Both the position numbers and the translations under genes were made by a program. A stretch of DNA of 64,000 nt from Arthrobacter sp. SLBN-112 (lineage in GTDB: Bacteria > Actinomycetota > Actinomycetes > Actinomycetales > Micrococcaceae): assembly GCF_030944625.1 (NCBI RefSeq), contig NZ_JAUSXY010000001.1, forward strand, positions 2,232,001-2,296,000. Direction: 5' to 3'. A model generated the notes under the pieces. The model was given only the letters and a program-made list of their open reading frames with translations, made no database searches and was not told where the DNA came from. Shown in pieces: positions 35,234 to 43,638 of this stretch. Every line of letters starts with the position of its first letter. Positions within the stretch are counted from its first letter, which is position 1.

Positions 35234-35877
35234 CGTGAAACCTTCCACTTCTGTTCAAGCTTTCGCTGCAGCGCGGAAAGGATGAAGACAAGGATGATGA
35301 ACACCAAGGCGACCCACAGCAGACCGGTCAGCGCGGGTTCACCGCGCTCGGAGAGGTTTGCGCGGATGGCGCCGGCTTCAAAGACCGAGAACCCGGCGGC
35401 GACAGTGGTGTTCTTGAGCAGGGCGATAAACACACTGAACATCGGCGGGATGACGGCGCGGAAAGCCTGCGGCAGGATCACGAGGGTCAGCGATTGGGTA
35501 AACGGCAAGCCGATGGCGCGGGCAGCCTCGGCCTGGCCCACCGGCACGGTGTTAATCCCGGAACGGACCGCCTCCGCCACGTAGGTGGCGGTGTACAGGC
35601 TCAGGCCAATGATGGCGGCGGTCGTGAAGTCGATCGGCACAAGGCCCAGCTTCGGGTACCCGAGGGCGAAGAAGAAGAGGACCAGCGTCAGCGGGGTATT
35701 GCGCACCACGTTGACGTAGAGCGTTGCCGTCGCGCGCATGGCGGGAACGGGGGAGACCCGGAGGGCGGCAACGACGGTACCGAGGATCAGGGCGAAGATC
35801 GCCGAGAAGAAGAAAAGTATGAGTGTGTTCCGGAAACCCGTAACGAAGAGATCCGAATTGTTCAGCAGCGTATTCAC
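35230..35877 (-). CDS. gluC: Glutamate/amino acid ABC transporter permease GluC
   Basis: GluC is the second membrane subunit of the GluABCD importer, 215 residues. It shows the first helix after GFRNTLILFFFSAIFAL, VRNTPLTLVLFFFALGYPKL and the EAA loop EAVRSGINTVPVGQAEAARA followed by IGLPFTQSLTLVILPQA. It lies 62 bases downstream of gluB and overlaps gluD by four bases, consistent with translational coupling. Confidence 0.93.
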   Translation of the reverse strand: MNTLLNNSDLFVTGFRNTLILFFFSAIFALILGTVVAALRVSPVPAMRATATLYVNVVRNTPLTLVLFFFALGYPKLGLVPIDFTTAAIIGLSLYTATYVAEAVRSGINTVPVGQAEAARAIGLPFTQSLTLVILPQAFRAVIPPMFSVFIALLKNTTVAAGFSVFEAGAIRANLSERGEPALTGLLWVALVFIILVFILSALQRKLEQKWKVSR

Positions 35878-35939
35878 AGAATCGTCGCTTTCGACAGTGG
35901 AAGAGGGGGCGGCTGCAGGGCCGCCCCCTCAACTTTGGT

Positions 35940-36842
35940 TTAGTAGTTCTCTACCTTGGGCTGTTCGACCTTCGTGCCCGACTGGCCCAGCGTCTGGTCG
36001 TAGATCTTCTGCCACACAGAGTTACCGTCGGTGAACGTCTTGTTCATGAACTGACGCAGTGCGGTATCGCCCTTCTTCAGGCCGACGCCGTACTTTTCAG
36101 TGGTGAACGGCTGGCCGACAACCTTCAGGCTGTCCGGTTCCTGGGCAGCGTAGCCGAGCAGGATGGCCTGGTCGGTGGTTACCGCGTCAACCTGGCCGCT
36201 CTTGAGTGCCTCGACGCACTGCGAGTAGGTGTCAAACTCAGTGGTCTTGGTGTCCGGGAAGTTTGCCTTGATGTTCTGGATCGGAGTGGAACCCGTGGCC
36301 GAGCAGACATTCTTGCCCGAGAGGTCCTTCTCGCTGTTGATGCTGGAGTTGTCCTTCTTCACCAACAGGCCCTGCCCGGTGACGAAGTAGGGACCAGCGA
36401 AGTCGATCAGCTGCTTGCGCTTGTCCGTGATGGAGTAGGTGCCGACGTAGTAGTCGATGTCGCCGTTGGTGATGGCGGACTCGCGGTTGGCAGACGGGAT
36501 CGGCTTGAATTCGATCTTGTCCTTGCTGACGCCCAGGGATGCAGCGATCCACTTGGCGATTTCGATGTCGAAGCCGGTGTACTCACCGGTCGCTGCGTCC
36601 TTGAAGCCGAGGCCGGGCTGGTCCTGCTTGACGCCGATGCGGACCTTGCCGCTGGACTTGATGGCGTCATAGGTGGGGCTGCCCGTCAGGGTGACGTTGT
36701 CAGCAACCTTGTACGGAGCCTCGTCCGAGCCGGAGGGAGCCGTGCCGCCGCCTCCGGAACCACCACAGGCGCTGAGGGAAAGAGCCAGCGCCGCGGTTGC
36801 CGCTACAAACAGTGGCTTCTTCCGGGTAAAGAAGTTCTTCAT
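35940..36842 (-). CDS. gluB: Glutamate-binding lipoprotein GluB
   Basis: GluB is the substrate-binding lipoprotein of the importer (SBP_bac_3 family, 300 residues). A signal peptide with lipobox ALSLSACGGSG is followed by a Gly/Ser-rich linker. The ligand domain shows GVKQDQPGLGFKDAATGEYT, GFDIEIAKWIAASLGV and the C-terminal GVGLKKGDTALRQFMNKTF. Glutamate specificity is inferred from the four-gene order A-B-C-D, which matches the corynebacterial gluABCD system. It lies 57 bases after gluA. Confidence 0.93.
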   Translation of the reverse strand: MKNFFTRKKPLFVAATAALALSLSACGGSGGGGTAPSGSDEAPYKVADNVTLTGSPTYDAIKSSGKVRIGVKQDQPGLGFKDAATGEYTGFDIEIAKWIAASLGVSKDKIEFKPIPSANRESAITNGDIDYYVGTYSITDKRKQLIDFAGPYFVTGQGLLVKKDNSSINSEKDLSGKNVCSATGSTPIQNIKANFPDTKTTEFDTYSQCVEALKSGQVDAVTTDQAILLGYAAQEPDSLKVVGQPFTTEKYGVGLKKGDTALRQFMNKTFTDGNSVWQKIYDQTLGQSGTKVEQPKVENY

Positions 36843-36899
36843 CAGATACCTTTCATTGGTCGGCCGCCCGCAGCGGCCGGAGGGGTGCGGTGTGTGTGC

Positions 36900-37655
36900 T
36901 TAGTGGGTGAGGAGCTTGGACAGGAAGTCCTTGGCGCGGTCGCTCTTCGGGTTGGTGAAGAACTCCTCCGGCGACTCGTCTTCGACGATCTGGCCGTCGG
37001 CCATGAAAACCACTCGGTCTGCAGCCTTGCGGGCAAAGCCCATCTCGTGGGTGACCACGATCATGGTCATGCCTTCTTTGGCCAGCTGCACCATGACGTC
37101 CAGGACCTCGTTGATCATTTCGGGGTCGAGCGCGGAGGTCGGCTCGTCGAAAAGCATGACCTTTGGCTTCATTGCCAAGGCGCGGGCAATAGCAACGCGC
37201 TGCTGCTGGCCGCCGGAGAGCTGGGCCGGAAGCTTGGGTGCCTGCTGGCCGACGCCGACGCGCTCCAGCAAGGCCATGGCCTCTTTTTCAGCCGCCGCCT
37301 TCGACGCCCCCTTGACCTTGATGGGTCCAAGCGTGACGTTTTCAAGGATGGTCTTGTGCGCGAACAGGTTGAAGGACTGGAAAACCATTCCGACGTCGGC
37401 GCGGAGCTTGGCCAGCTCCTTGCCTTCTTCCGGCAGGACCTTCCCGTCGATGCTGATGGTTCCGCCCTCGATGGTCTCCAGGCGGTTGATCGCCCGGCAG
37501 AGGGTGGACTTACCGGAGCCCGAGGGTCCGATGACCACAACAACCTCGCCCTTGCGGACCTGGAGGTTGATGTCCTTCAGAACGTGCAGCTGGCCGTAAT
37601 GCTTATTAACGGCGTTCAGGGAGACGAGAGCATCGCCGGGCACATGAGTAGTCAT
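36900..37655 (-). CDS. gluA: Glutamate/amino acid ABC transporter ATP-binding protein GluA
   Basis: This is the ATPase of the GluABCD importer, 251 residues. Walker A is [17 protein letters not shown], the signature is [16 protein letters not shown], and Walker B is [15 protein letters not shown], with the H-loop in [11 protein letters not shown] start at [10 protein letters not shown]; the seven residues of the longer frame look non-coding. No clear Shine-Dalgarno is present. It is the first gene of the operon and divergent from the LOG-family gene. Confidence 0.94.
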   Translation of the reverse strand: MTTHVPGDALVSLNAVNKHYGQLHVLKDINLQVRKGEVVVVIGPSGSGKSTLCRAINRLETIEGGTISIDGKVLPEEGKELAKLRADVGMVFQSFNLFAHKTILENVTLGPIKVKGASKAAAEKEAMALLERVGVGQQAPKLPAQLSGGQQQRVAIARALAMKPKVMLFDEPTSALDPEMINEVLDVMVQLAKEGMTMIVVTHEMGFARKAADRVVFMADGQIVEDESPEEFFTNPKSDRAKDFLSKLLTH

Positions 37656-37747
37656 AGGAAAGAATCTAGCGAACAACGGTGGGTTATGACGCCAATCACC
37701 CCAAGTTCATGCCGATCGTGATTCAAGAGATACCTGGAGTTGGAGGT

Positions 37748-37753
37748 TAGCCT
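37748..37753 (+). promoter_or_regulatory. -10 box for leaderless LOG-family gene
   Basis: TAGCCT is followed by six bases and then the ATG at 37760, the spacing expected when transcription begins at or next to the start codon. Confidence 0.5.
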
Positions 37754-37759
37754 AGGGGA

Positions 37760-38542
37760 ATGAGTACCAACGCAGATCCGGCCAAGACTTCCCAGCCACG
37801 CCGCAAGGGGCCCCTTGAGCTGCGCCGCAAGCAGGCCGCCGTGGAAATGTCTGACCAGCATCTGCTCGATACCAAGGGCCCCGGCCAGTTCGTCCACACC
37901 GACCCCTGGCGGGTCCTGCGGATCCAGAGCGAATTCGTCGAAGGATTCGGTGCGCTGGCGGACATCGGAAAGGCTGTCAGCGTTTTTGGTTCGGCCCGGA
38001 CCAAGCCCGGCAGCAAGTACTACGAAATGGGCGTGGAAGTGGGGCGCAAGCTCGCCGAGGCCGGCGTCGCGGTCATTACCGGCGGCGGACCGGGGTCCAT
38101 GGAGGCGGCCAACCGGGGCACGGTGGAAGGCAACGGCGTATCGGTGGGCCTGGGCATCGAGCTGCCCTTCGAGCAGGGCCTGAACCAGTGGGTGGACCTG
38201 GGGATCAACTTCCGTTACTTCTTTGCCCGCAAGACCATGTTCGTCAAATACGCGCAGGGCTTTATTGTGCTGCCGGGCGGCCTGGGCACCCTTGATGAGC
38301 TGTTCGAGGCCATGGTCCTGGTCCAGACGCGGAAGGTGACGTCCTTCCCGATCGTGCTCCTGGGCGTGGAGTTCTGGGGGCCCATGATCGAATGGATCCG
38401 GGGCACCCTGGTGGCCGAAGGAATGGTCTCGGAGAAGGACCTGGACCTCATCCAGCTCGTTGACGATCCCGCGGAAGCGGTGGACCGGGTGCTTCACGTC
38501 GCCGTGACCCCGTCGCTGAGCGGGGAGCAGCGGCCGGAGTAG
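37760..38542 (+). CDS. LOG family protein (cytokinin riboside phosphoribohydrolase-like)
   Basis: This TIGR00730-type LOG protein has the Rossmann-like segments VSVFGSARTKPGSKYYEMG and VITGGGPGSMEAANRG and the diagnostic PGGxGTxxE as LPGGLGTLDELFEA. Plant and bacterial LOG enzymes hydrolyse nucleoside monophosphates at the N-glycosidic bond. In bacteria the name lysine decarboxylase is a frequent misannotation. The first 65 residues form a longer N-terminal region (RRKQAAVEMSDQHLLDTKGP) typical of the actinobacterial type. No operon partner is apparent. Confidence 0.9.
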   Translation: MSTNADPAKTSQPRRKGPLELRRKQAAVEMSDQHLLDTKGPGQFVHTDPWRVLRIQSEFVEGFGALADIGKAVSVFGSARTKPGSKYYEMGVEVGRKLAEAGVAVITGGGPGSMEAANRGTVEGNGVSVGLGIELPFEQGLNQWVDLGINFRYFFARKTMFVKYAQGFIVLPGGLGTLDELFEAMVLVQTRKVTSFPIVLLGVEFWGPMIEWIRGTLVAEGMVSEKDLDLIQLVDDPAEAVDRVLHVAVTPSLSGEQRPE

Positions 38543-38618
38543 CCCCGGGTCCGCGCTCAGGTGCGGTTCCGCGCTGAGGGCCAAGGGACAGGGGCCATGG
38601 ATCTGGCACGATGGGACA

Positions 38619-39119
38619 GTGAGTTTCTTTCTGGTTTTCCTCGCTGTCATCCTGGTGGCAGCGGTCCTGTGGGCCGGCCTGGGCCGGCGCTCCCGCGGTA
38701 GCGGCGGTGCCGGGCTGCCCTCATTGCTGGGCGGCGGCCTCGAAGATCCGCCCGCAAACCTCCCGCCCGTGCTGCTGCCCGCGCACGCCGGGCCGGAGGA
38801 TGTGAACCAGCTGCGGTTCTCGCTCGGCCTGCGCGGCTACCGGATGGACCAGGTGGACCAGGTCCTGGAGGACCTGCGGGACCAACTTGCCGTCAGGAAC
38901 CGGGAAGTGGCGGAGCTCCGCAGCCGGCTGGCCGCGATGGAACAAGGCGTCCCGGACCAGGATTCCGACGACGGCACGCAGGATTCCGACGACGGCACGC
39001 AGGATTCCGACGTAGGCCCGGGCACCCCCGCGGACCCGGCACGGATTGACCCGGGCGCCGCCACCGGAGGCGCCGCGGAAGCCCACGGCACCGCCGTGCC
39101 GGGGGCGGGCGGCCTGTGA
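38619..39119 (+). CDS. DivIVA domain-containing membrane protein
   Basis: A single N-terminal membrane segment (about residues 3-21) is followed by a Gly/Pro-rich linker and a short DivIVA-like domain (LRFSLGLRGYRMDQVDQVLE, then a coiled coil to about residue 112). DivIVA proteins scaffold cell poles and division sites; this short one is a paralogue of unknown role. The C-terminal tail contains almost three copies of QDSDDGT from a DNA tandem repeat. The start is GTG. It overlaps the next gene by four bases, so it is probably coupled to the PIG-V-type mannosyltransferase. Confidence 0.82.
   Translation: MSFFLVFLAVILVAAVLWAGLGRRSRGSGGAGLPSLLGGGLEDPPANLPPVLLPAHAGPEDVNQLRFSLGLRGYRMDQVDQVLEDLRDQLAVRNREVAELRSRLAAMEQGVPDQDSDDGTQDSDDGTQDSDVGPGTPADPARIDPGAATGGAAEAHGTAVPGAGGL
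38959..39013 (+). repeat. 21-bp tandem repeat in DivIVA-like gene
   Basis: Two full copies (38959-38979, 38980-39000) and a 13-base partial copy of a unit starting CAGGATTCCGACGACGG encode the acidic QDSDDGT repeats. Copy number may vary between strains. Confidence 0.85.
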
Positions 39120-40384
39120 GCACGGTGGCCCGCCGCAGCCCGATGGCGTCTGCCAACGACACGGTCCACCGGGCTGCTTCCGCCGTCCGCGGCTGGCCAT
39201 GGTGGATCCAAACCACTGTCCTGTATGCCGCCAGCCGCGTGGTGTCGGCGTGCATCTTCATGGCCGCGGCGCTCCACCAGGGCGTCAACCCCTGGTTCCC
39301 GCCGAAGCCGGACTACTGGAACTTCATCAACATCTGGGATGCCCGCTGGTATGCCCAGGTCATCGCCAACGGCTACCCTTCCGTCCTTCCCACGGACGCT
39401 GCCGGAAACGTGCAGGAAAACACATGGGCTTTCTACCCGCTCTTTCCCGCCCTGGCCGGTGGCCTCAGCAGACTCACCGGCCTGAATCCGGCCGCCTCGC
39501 TCACCCTGATCGCCATGCTGGCCGGCTGGGGAGCCGCGCTGCTGGCCTACGTCCTCTTCCGGCAGAAGGCCGACCACGGCCAGGCCATGTGGGGCGTTGC
39601 GTTCTTTTCCACCTTCCCGGTATCGGCCGTGCTGCAGGTGCCGTACGCCGAACCGTTGTCCCTCCTGCTGCTCGCATGGGCCCTGCTCCTGGTGCTGCGC
39701 CGCCAGTACCTGTGGGCCATCCCTGTGGTGTTCCTGCTGTGCCTGTCCAGGCCTGTGGGCGTTCCCTTCGCGGCGATGGCAGGCCTGCTGCTGGTCTTCC
39801 GCGCAGTTGCCTTTGTCCGGGGCGGGCGACGGCGCGGTACCGTCCGGGCTGCGGATGAAGAAGCCCATTCGGTCCTGGACCTGGCGGCACTGACCGGACT
39901 CACCGCCGTCGCCGGTATATCAGCGCTGGTCTGGCCTGCGGCAGCGTGGGCCGCGACGGGCGACCCGCAGGCCTACACCAAGACCGAAACCGTGTGGCGG
40001 GGGCAGGACCTGGTGCCGTTCAAGCCATGGTTCGATACCGGCGTCGAACTTTTCGGGCCCGTCCTGGGCCTGCTGGCCCCGGTGGTTTTCGTGGCGCTGT
40101 TCGCCGGGATGCTGTTCCTTCCCCCGGTGGTGCGGCTCGGTACTGAACTCCGTCTTTGGTGTGCCTGCTACATGGGATACCTGCTGATGTTCCTCCACCC
40201 GCAGACCAGTACCTTCAGGATGCTCCTGCCACTGTTTCCACTGGCCTTGGGAGCTGTCTTCCTGTCCCGGTCCAGGGCCTACCGCGGAACCGTGGTGGTC
40301 ATGTTCCTGCTGCTGCAGGTCGTGTGGATCGTCTGGCTCTGGGCCTGGGCCCAGCTGCCGGGAGGGGGCGATTATCCGCCCTAG
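39116..40384 (+). CDS. PIG-V family mannosyltransferase-like integral membrane protein
   Basis: The 422-residue protein has about ten membrane segments and the features of GPI mannosyltransferase 2 (PIG-V)-like glycosyltransferases: a lumenal/extracytoplasmic loop with WDARWYAQVIANGYPSVLP soon after the first helix, and AFYPLFPALAGGLSRLTG. Bacterial homologues are thought to use polyprenyl-phosphate-linked mannose for envelope glycans or protein glycosylation. The first 30 residues are a cytoplasmic extension. The GTG overlaps the preceding stop (GTGA). The C-terminal region HPQTSTFRMLLPLFPLALGA is typical. Confidence 0.88.
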   Translation: MSTVARRSPMASANDTVHRAASAVRGWPWWIQTTVLYAASRVVSACIFMAAALHQGVNPWFPPKPDYWNFINIWDARWYAQVIANGYPSVLPTDAAGNVQENTWAFYPLFPALAGGLSRLTGLNPAASLTLIAMLAGWGAALLAYVLFRQKADHGQAMWGVAFFSTFPVSAVLQVPYAEPLSLLLLAWALLLVLRRQYLWAIPVVFLLCLSRPVGVPFAAMAGLLLVFRAVAFVRGGRRRGTVRAADEEAHSVLDLAALTGLTAVAGISALVWPAAAWAATGDPQAYTKTETVWRGQDLVPFKPWFDTGVELFGPVLGLLAPVVFVALFAGMLFLPPVVRLGTELRLWCACYMGYLLMFLHPQTSTFRMLLPLFPLALGAVFLSRSRAYRGTVVVMFLLLQVVWIVWLWAWAQLPGGGDYPP

Positions 40385-40612
40385 CAATTGGGGCTTCCGC
40401 GCAGGTCAGGGCAGGAATACCAGGTGCGCGGAAATGTCCATCGATTAGCTACGCGCGGGTAATTCCGCGATAATGATAGGTAAGCAAGGACACAAGCATC
40501 CAGAAAGTGCGCAGCCTTGGCGGCCACCACCCCGCCACAGCGGCCTGATCGACATGCGGACACAGCCCGCCCGGGCTGGTTAGTCCTGGAACAAAATGGA
40601 GGGGAATTCCTC

Positions 40613-40780
40613 ATGGCGGCTATGAAACCACGCACCGGCGACGGCCCAATGGAAGTCACCAAGGAGGGCCGCAGCCTGATCATGCGCGTCCCGCTCGAAG
40701 GCGGCGGGCGCCTCGTTGTCGAACTGAATGCTGCCGAGGCAGCCAACCTCAAGGAATGCCTGGTAGGCGTTACCGAATAG
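40613..40780 (+). CDS. DUF3117 domain-containing small protein
   Basis: This 55-residue protein (MAAMKPRTGDGPMEVTKEGR then SLIMRVPLEGGGRLVVELN) is almost invariant across actinobacteria and has no established function. I place the start at the ATG after GGAGG, giving the exact family N-terminus; the longer frame upstream is non-coding. The 228-base gap before it contains no gene and an AT-rich stretch (GATAATGAT) near 40470 that may be the -10 region. Confidence 0.93.
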   Translation: MAAMKPRTGDGPMEVTKEGRSLIMRVPLEGGGRLVVELNAAEAANLKECLVGVTE

Positions 40781-40787
40781 TCCTGCC

Positions 40788-40828
40788 GGACAGGGTCCGC
40801 GGCCTCGTGCTGCGGGCCCTGTCCTGTT
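40788..40828. terminator. Terminator after DUF3117 gene
   Basis: GGACAGGG and CCGC pair with GCGG and CCCTGTCC around an 11-base loop, with one T.G pair, followed by TGTTT. It separates convergent genes. Confidence 0.75.
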
Positions 40829-40834
40829 TCCGGA

Positions 40835-41467
40835 CTATTTCTTGACGGCCACCAGCAGGCCGTCGCCGGTGGGAAGCATCGCCGAAGCAAGCCGGTCGTC
40901 GTCGCGGATGGCCCGGCCCACCTGGCGCAGCACCACGGTGGTGGCCTCGCGGCCGGCCGGATTGGCCACCTTGTCCTTGTCCAGGGCGTCATTGATGATC
41001 AGCAGGCCCGACCTCTTGAGGAGGCGGATGGCCTGCTCCACGTAGCCGGGCAGTCCGGGCTTGTCCGCGTCGATGAAGACCAGGTCATAGGCGCCGTCGG
41101 TGAGGCGCGGCAGGACATCGCCCGCACGGCCGGAGATGGTGCGCGTGCGGTTGGCGGGACTGCCGGACTCGGCGAACGCTTCGCGGGCGGCCCTCAGGTG
41201 TTCGACGTCAACGTCAATGGTGGTCAGGACGGCGTGCGGACCAAGGCCCCGCAGAAGACAGACGCCGGAGACGCCGGCGCCGGTGCCGATCTCGACGGCG
41301 GTCTGGGCTTTCGACGCCGCCGCCAGGACGGTGAGGGCGGCGCCCACACCGGGGCTGATGGCGCCGACGCCTAATTCGAATGAGCGTTCCCGGGCCCGAA
41401 GCATGACCTCATCCTCAGCGGGCAGATCTTCTGCATAGGACCAGCTGCTGGACTTGTCGGCGCTCAT
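40835..41467 (-). CDS. O-methyltransferase family 3 (CCoAOMT-like)
   Basis: This is a 210-residue SAM-dependent class I methyltransferase of the catechol/caffeoyl-CoA O-methyltransferase group, as in mycobacterial Rv1220c. Motif I is AVEIGTGAGVSGVCLLRGLG, and YDLVFIDADKPGLPGYVEQA carries the acidic metal-site residues, with NDALDKDKVANP following. The substrate is unknown. It is divergent from sigE, a gene arrangement shared with mycobacteria, where the homologue also neighbours sigE. The interval between them is 229 bases and should hold the sigE promoter. Confidence 0.9.
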   Translation of the reverse strand: MSADKSSSWSYAEDLPAEDEVMLRARERSFELGVGAISPGVGAALTVLAAASKAQTAVEIGTGAGVSGVCLLRGLGPHAVLTTIDVDVEHLRAAREAFAESGSPANRTRTISGRAGDVLPRLTDGAYDLVFIDADKPGLPGYVEQAIRLLKRSGLLIINDALDKDKVANPAGREATTVVLRQVGRAIRDDDRLASAMLPTGDGLLVAVKK

Positions 41468-41696
41468 GAATTATCGCTTTCTGGGCGTGAAGGGGGAGTG
41501 TCCCCTTTAGCCTACTGTGTCCGGCACTCCCGGCCGGGGAAGGAACTGTTGCGCCGAAGGCTGAAGTTCCCAAGCGGTCAGGAAATTCCCAGCCAAGTTT
41601 GACATGATTAGTATCCGCTCATCCAAAAGGTGACCGGCGCCGAATCAGAGATGTCAACAGTATCCGGGCGTTAGCATTCCACGAGGGGAGTGGACG

Positions 41697-42311
41697 ATGT
41701 CATCTTCAGTAGTGGCACCTGTCCCTGCAGTCAACAATCCCGATGATGAGTGGGTCCGTCCCACCTGGGAAGAAGTGGTCACCAATCACTCCGCGAAGGT
41801 CTACCGGCTGGCCTACCGCCTGACCGGGAACAAGTTCGACGCCGAGGACCTCACCCAGGAGGTGTTCGTCCGTGTCTTCCGCTCGCTGGAAAACTTCAAG
41901 CCGGGCACCCTTGACGGCTGGCTGCACCGCATCACCACCAACCTGTTCCTCGACCAGGCGCGCCGGAAGACGCGCATCCGCTTCGACGCCTTGGCAGAAG
42001 ATGCGGAGTCCCGGCTGCCTGGCCGCGAGCCCGGCCCCGAGCAGAGCTTCGAGCTGAACAACCTGGACCTCGATGTCCAGGCGGCCCTGGAGGAACTCCC
42101 GCCGGACTTCCGTGCCGCCGTCGTCCTGTGCGACCTCGAAGGCCTGTCCTACGACGAGGTGGCCGAGGCGCTCGGCGTCAAGCTCGGCACCGTCCGTTCC
42201 CGTATCCACCGCGGCAGGACCATGCTCCGGGAAAAGCTGGCACACCGTGACCCGCGCCCGCAGCAGGGCCGCCGCAAGCTCTCCATGCCGCGCATCGCGG
42301 GCATCCTCTGA
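41697..42311 (+). CDS. sigE: ECF RNA polymerase sigma factor SigE
   Basis: This 204-residue ECF sigma factor has region 2 (VYRLAYRLTGNKFDAEDLTQ then EVFVRVFRSL) and region 4 (LPPDFRAAVVLCDLEGLSYD then EVAEALGVKLGTVRSRIHRG). In mycobacteria SigE responds to envelope stress. The next gene encodes its putative zinc anti-sigma factor, seven bases downstream, and tatB and mrp follow as in the mycobacterial sigE-rseA-htrA-tatB-mrp region, here without htrA. GGGGAG precedes the ATG. Confidence 0.95.
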   Translation: MSSSVVAPVPAVNNPDDEWVRPTWEEVVTNHSAKVYRLAYRLTGNKFDAEDLTQEVFVRVFRSLENFKPGTLDGWLHRITTNLFLDQARRKTRIRFDALAEDAESRLPGREPGPEQSFELNNLDLDVQAALEELPPDFRAAVVLCDLEGLSYDEVAEALGVKLGTVRSRIHRGRTMLREKLAHRDPRPQQGRRKLSMPRIAGIL

Positions 42312-42318
42312 ACGGCGC

Positions 42319-43155
42319 ATGAGGTCCCGGATTCCTTTCGGCGGCAAGCACCAGCGCTCCGGCAGCCACCTTGAGGCGTGCCAGGAGTGCGCTGCCACTG
42401 TCCGCCGGGAACGGCAATACCTTGAGCGCCTCCGGCAGGCGCCCGTCCCCCCGGCCAGCCAGGACCTGACGGCACGGCTGCTGTCGCGCACCCACGAACT
42501 CGCGGCGCAGCCGGAGCCGCCCGTGAGCCACGGCGGAAGCCGGATGGCCGCCCGTGCCCTGGCCTTCACCGCAGGAGGGACCATGGCAGCGGCCGGTGTG
42601 CTGGCTGTGGGGGCCTTCACCGCCGCCGGAGATCCGGTGGCGGGCAAAACGTCCGGAACGGAAGCTGCGTTCTCGCACGTCTCGTCGCAGACCCCGGCTG
42701 ACGGCCGTCCGCTGGATTCTGCGCAACTTGCCTCGCTGCGTGCCGAAGGCTGGGCCTGCCCGGACCTGCAGGCCCTGGGATTCCACCTCGAAGCCGCAAA
42801 GGCGCTGCTGGTCGAAGGCCAGCCGGCGGTGGAACTGCGCCTCACCGACGGCGCCCATCACGCCACCGTCACCGAACAGCACCCCGCCAGCCAGGGCGCC
42901 GGCCAGTCGCCGGCGTGGGCCACCTCCCCGGCGTCCGCAACCTACCGGACGGCCGGCCTCTCCATCACTTACCGCTCGGACCTGCCCGCCGGGCAGGCCG
43001 ACGACGCCCTTCCACTACTGAAACATATGGCCGACGCCGCCGCCGAGGGTGTTGCGGCGGCCGTTCCCGAGCCGTCCGCAGGGGAGCCCGGGGAACCGCT
43101 GGAGTCACGGCTGGAGCGCGGAATCAACAAGATCGCAGCGCTGTTCACCCCGTGA
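42319..43155 (+). CDS. Zinc-binding anti-sigma factor, RseA-like
   Basis: The 278-residue product begins with a cytoplasmic domain carrying the ZAS motif His-x3-Cys-x2-Cys (HLEACQEC, near residue 17), followed by a helix that would wrap the sigma factor. A membrane segment lies at about residues 78-104 (ALAFTAGGTMAAAGVLAVGA). The extracytoplasmic part of about 170 residues has no recognised catalytic motif and may be a sensor domain. I start at the ATG seven bases after sigE because the longer frame is inside sigE. It probably holds SigE at the membrane until envelope stress. Confidence 0.88.
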   Translation: MRSRIPFGGKHQRSGSHLEACQECAATVRRERQYLERLRQAPVPPASQDLTARLLSRTHELAAQPEPPVSHGGSRMAARALAFTAGGTMAAAGVLAVGAFTAAGDPVAGKTSGTEAAFSHVSSQTPADGRPLDSAQLASLRAEGWACPDLQALGFHLEAAKALLVEGQPAVELRLTDGAHHATVTEQHPASQGAGQSPAWATSPASATYRTAGLSITYRSDLPAGQADDALPLLKHMADAAAEGVAAAVPEPSAGEPGEPLESRLERGINKIAALFTP

Positions 43156-43211
43156 TGCGGCCTGTTTCCCCGTCCGCCGGACGGGAATCGTCACTGGCAG
43201 CCCGGAGAGGG

Positions 43212-43217
43212 TAATCT
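43212..43217 (+). promoter_or_regulatory. -10 box for leaderless tatB
   Basis: TAATCT is followed by seven bases and the GTG start at 43225. Confidence 0.5.
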
Positions 43218-43224
43218 TCCTAAA

Positions 43225-43629
43225 GTGTTTGGTATCAACGGCCCGGAATTCATTATTCTGCTGATCATCGGTGTTCTCGTGATCGGCCCCCAACGGCTGC
43301 CCGAATATACCCAGAAGCTGGCAAACCTGGTCAAGGAAGTCCGCCGGATGGCCTCCGGAGCCCGGGAACAGATCAAGGAAGAAGTGGGCATCGACATCGA
43401 CGATGTCGACTGGAAGAAGTACGATCCCCGCCAGTACGATCCCCGCCGCATCATCAAGGAAGCACTGTTCGACGACGACACCAAGCCCGTCAGCGCCGGT
43501 GCACCGGCGGCGGTGGCCGCGGTTTCCGGGGCGGCAGCCGTGGCAGGCCCGGCGCCCGAGCGGCCCGAACGGATCGTGGAGCGGCTCGCCCCGGGCGAAA
43601 CCGCACCGTACGACACCGAAGCCACCTAG
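43225..43629 (+). CDS. tatB: Sec-independent protein translocase TatB
   Basis: TatB works with TatC as the twin-arginine signal receptor. The 134-residue protein begins MFGINGPEFIILLIIGVLVI, a short membrane helix with the conserved Glu-8, followed by the GPQRLPEY hinge and an amphipathic helix (about 25-60). The C-terminal half is low complexity, rich in Ala, Pro and acidic residues. The GTG start has no Shine-Dalgarno, but a -10 box sits at leaderless distance. No tatA or tatC lies nearby. Confidence 0.94.
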   Translation: MFGINGPEFIILLIIGVLVIGPQRLPEYTQKLANLVKEVRRMASGAREQIKEEVGIDIDDVDWKKYDPRQYDPRRIIKEALFDDDTKPVSAGAPAAVAAVSGAAAVAGPAPERPERIVERLAPGETAPYDTEAT

Positions 43630-43638
43630 GACGCCCGC

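Noticed and set aside
37741..37760. Second iron-box-like site before the LOG gene (GGTTAGCCTA)
   Set aside because: Only one half matches; TAGCCT is explained as a leaderless -10 box.
41468..41696. Autoregulated ECF promoter (GGAAC-GTT type) upstream of sigE
   Set aside because: GGAAC and GTT are present near 41540-41570, but 19 bases lie between them, longer than usual, so I do not call it.
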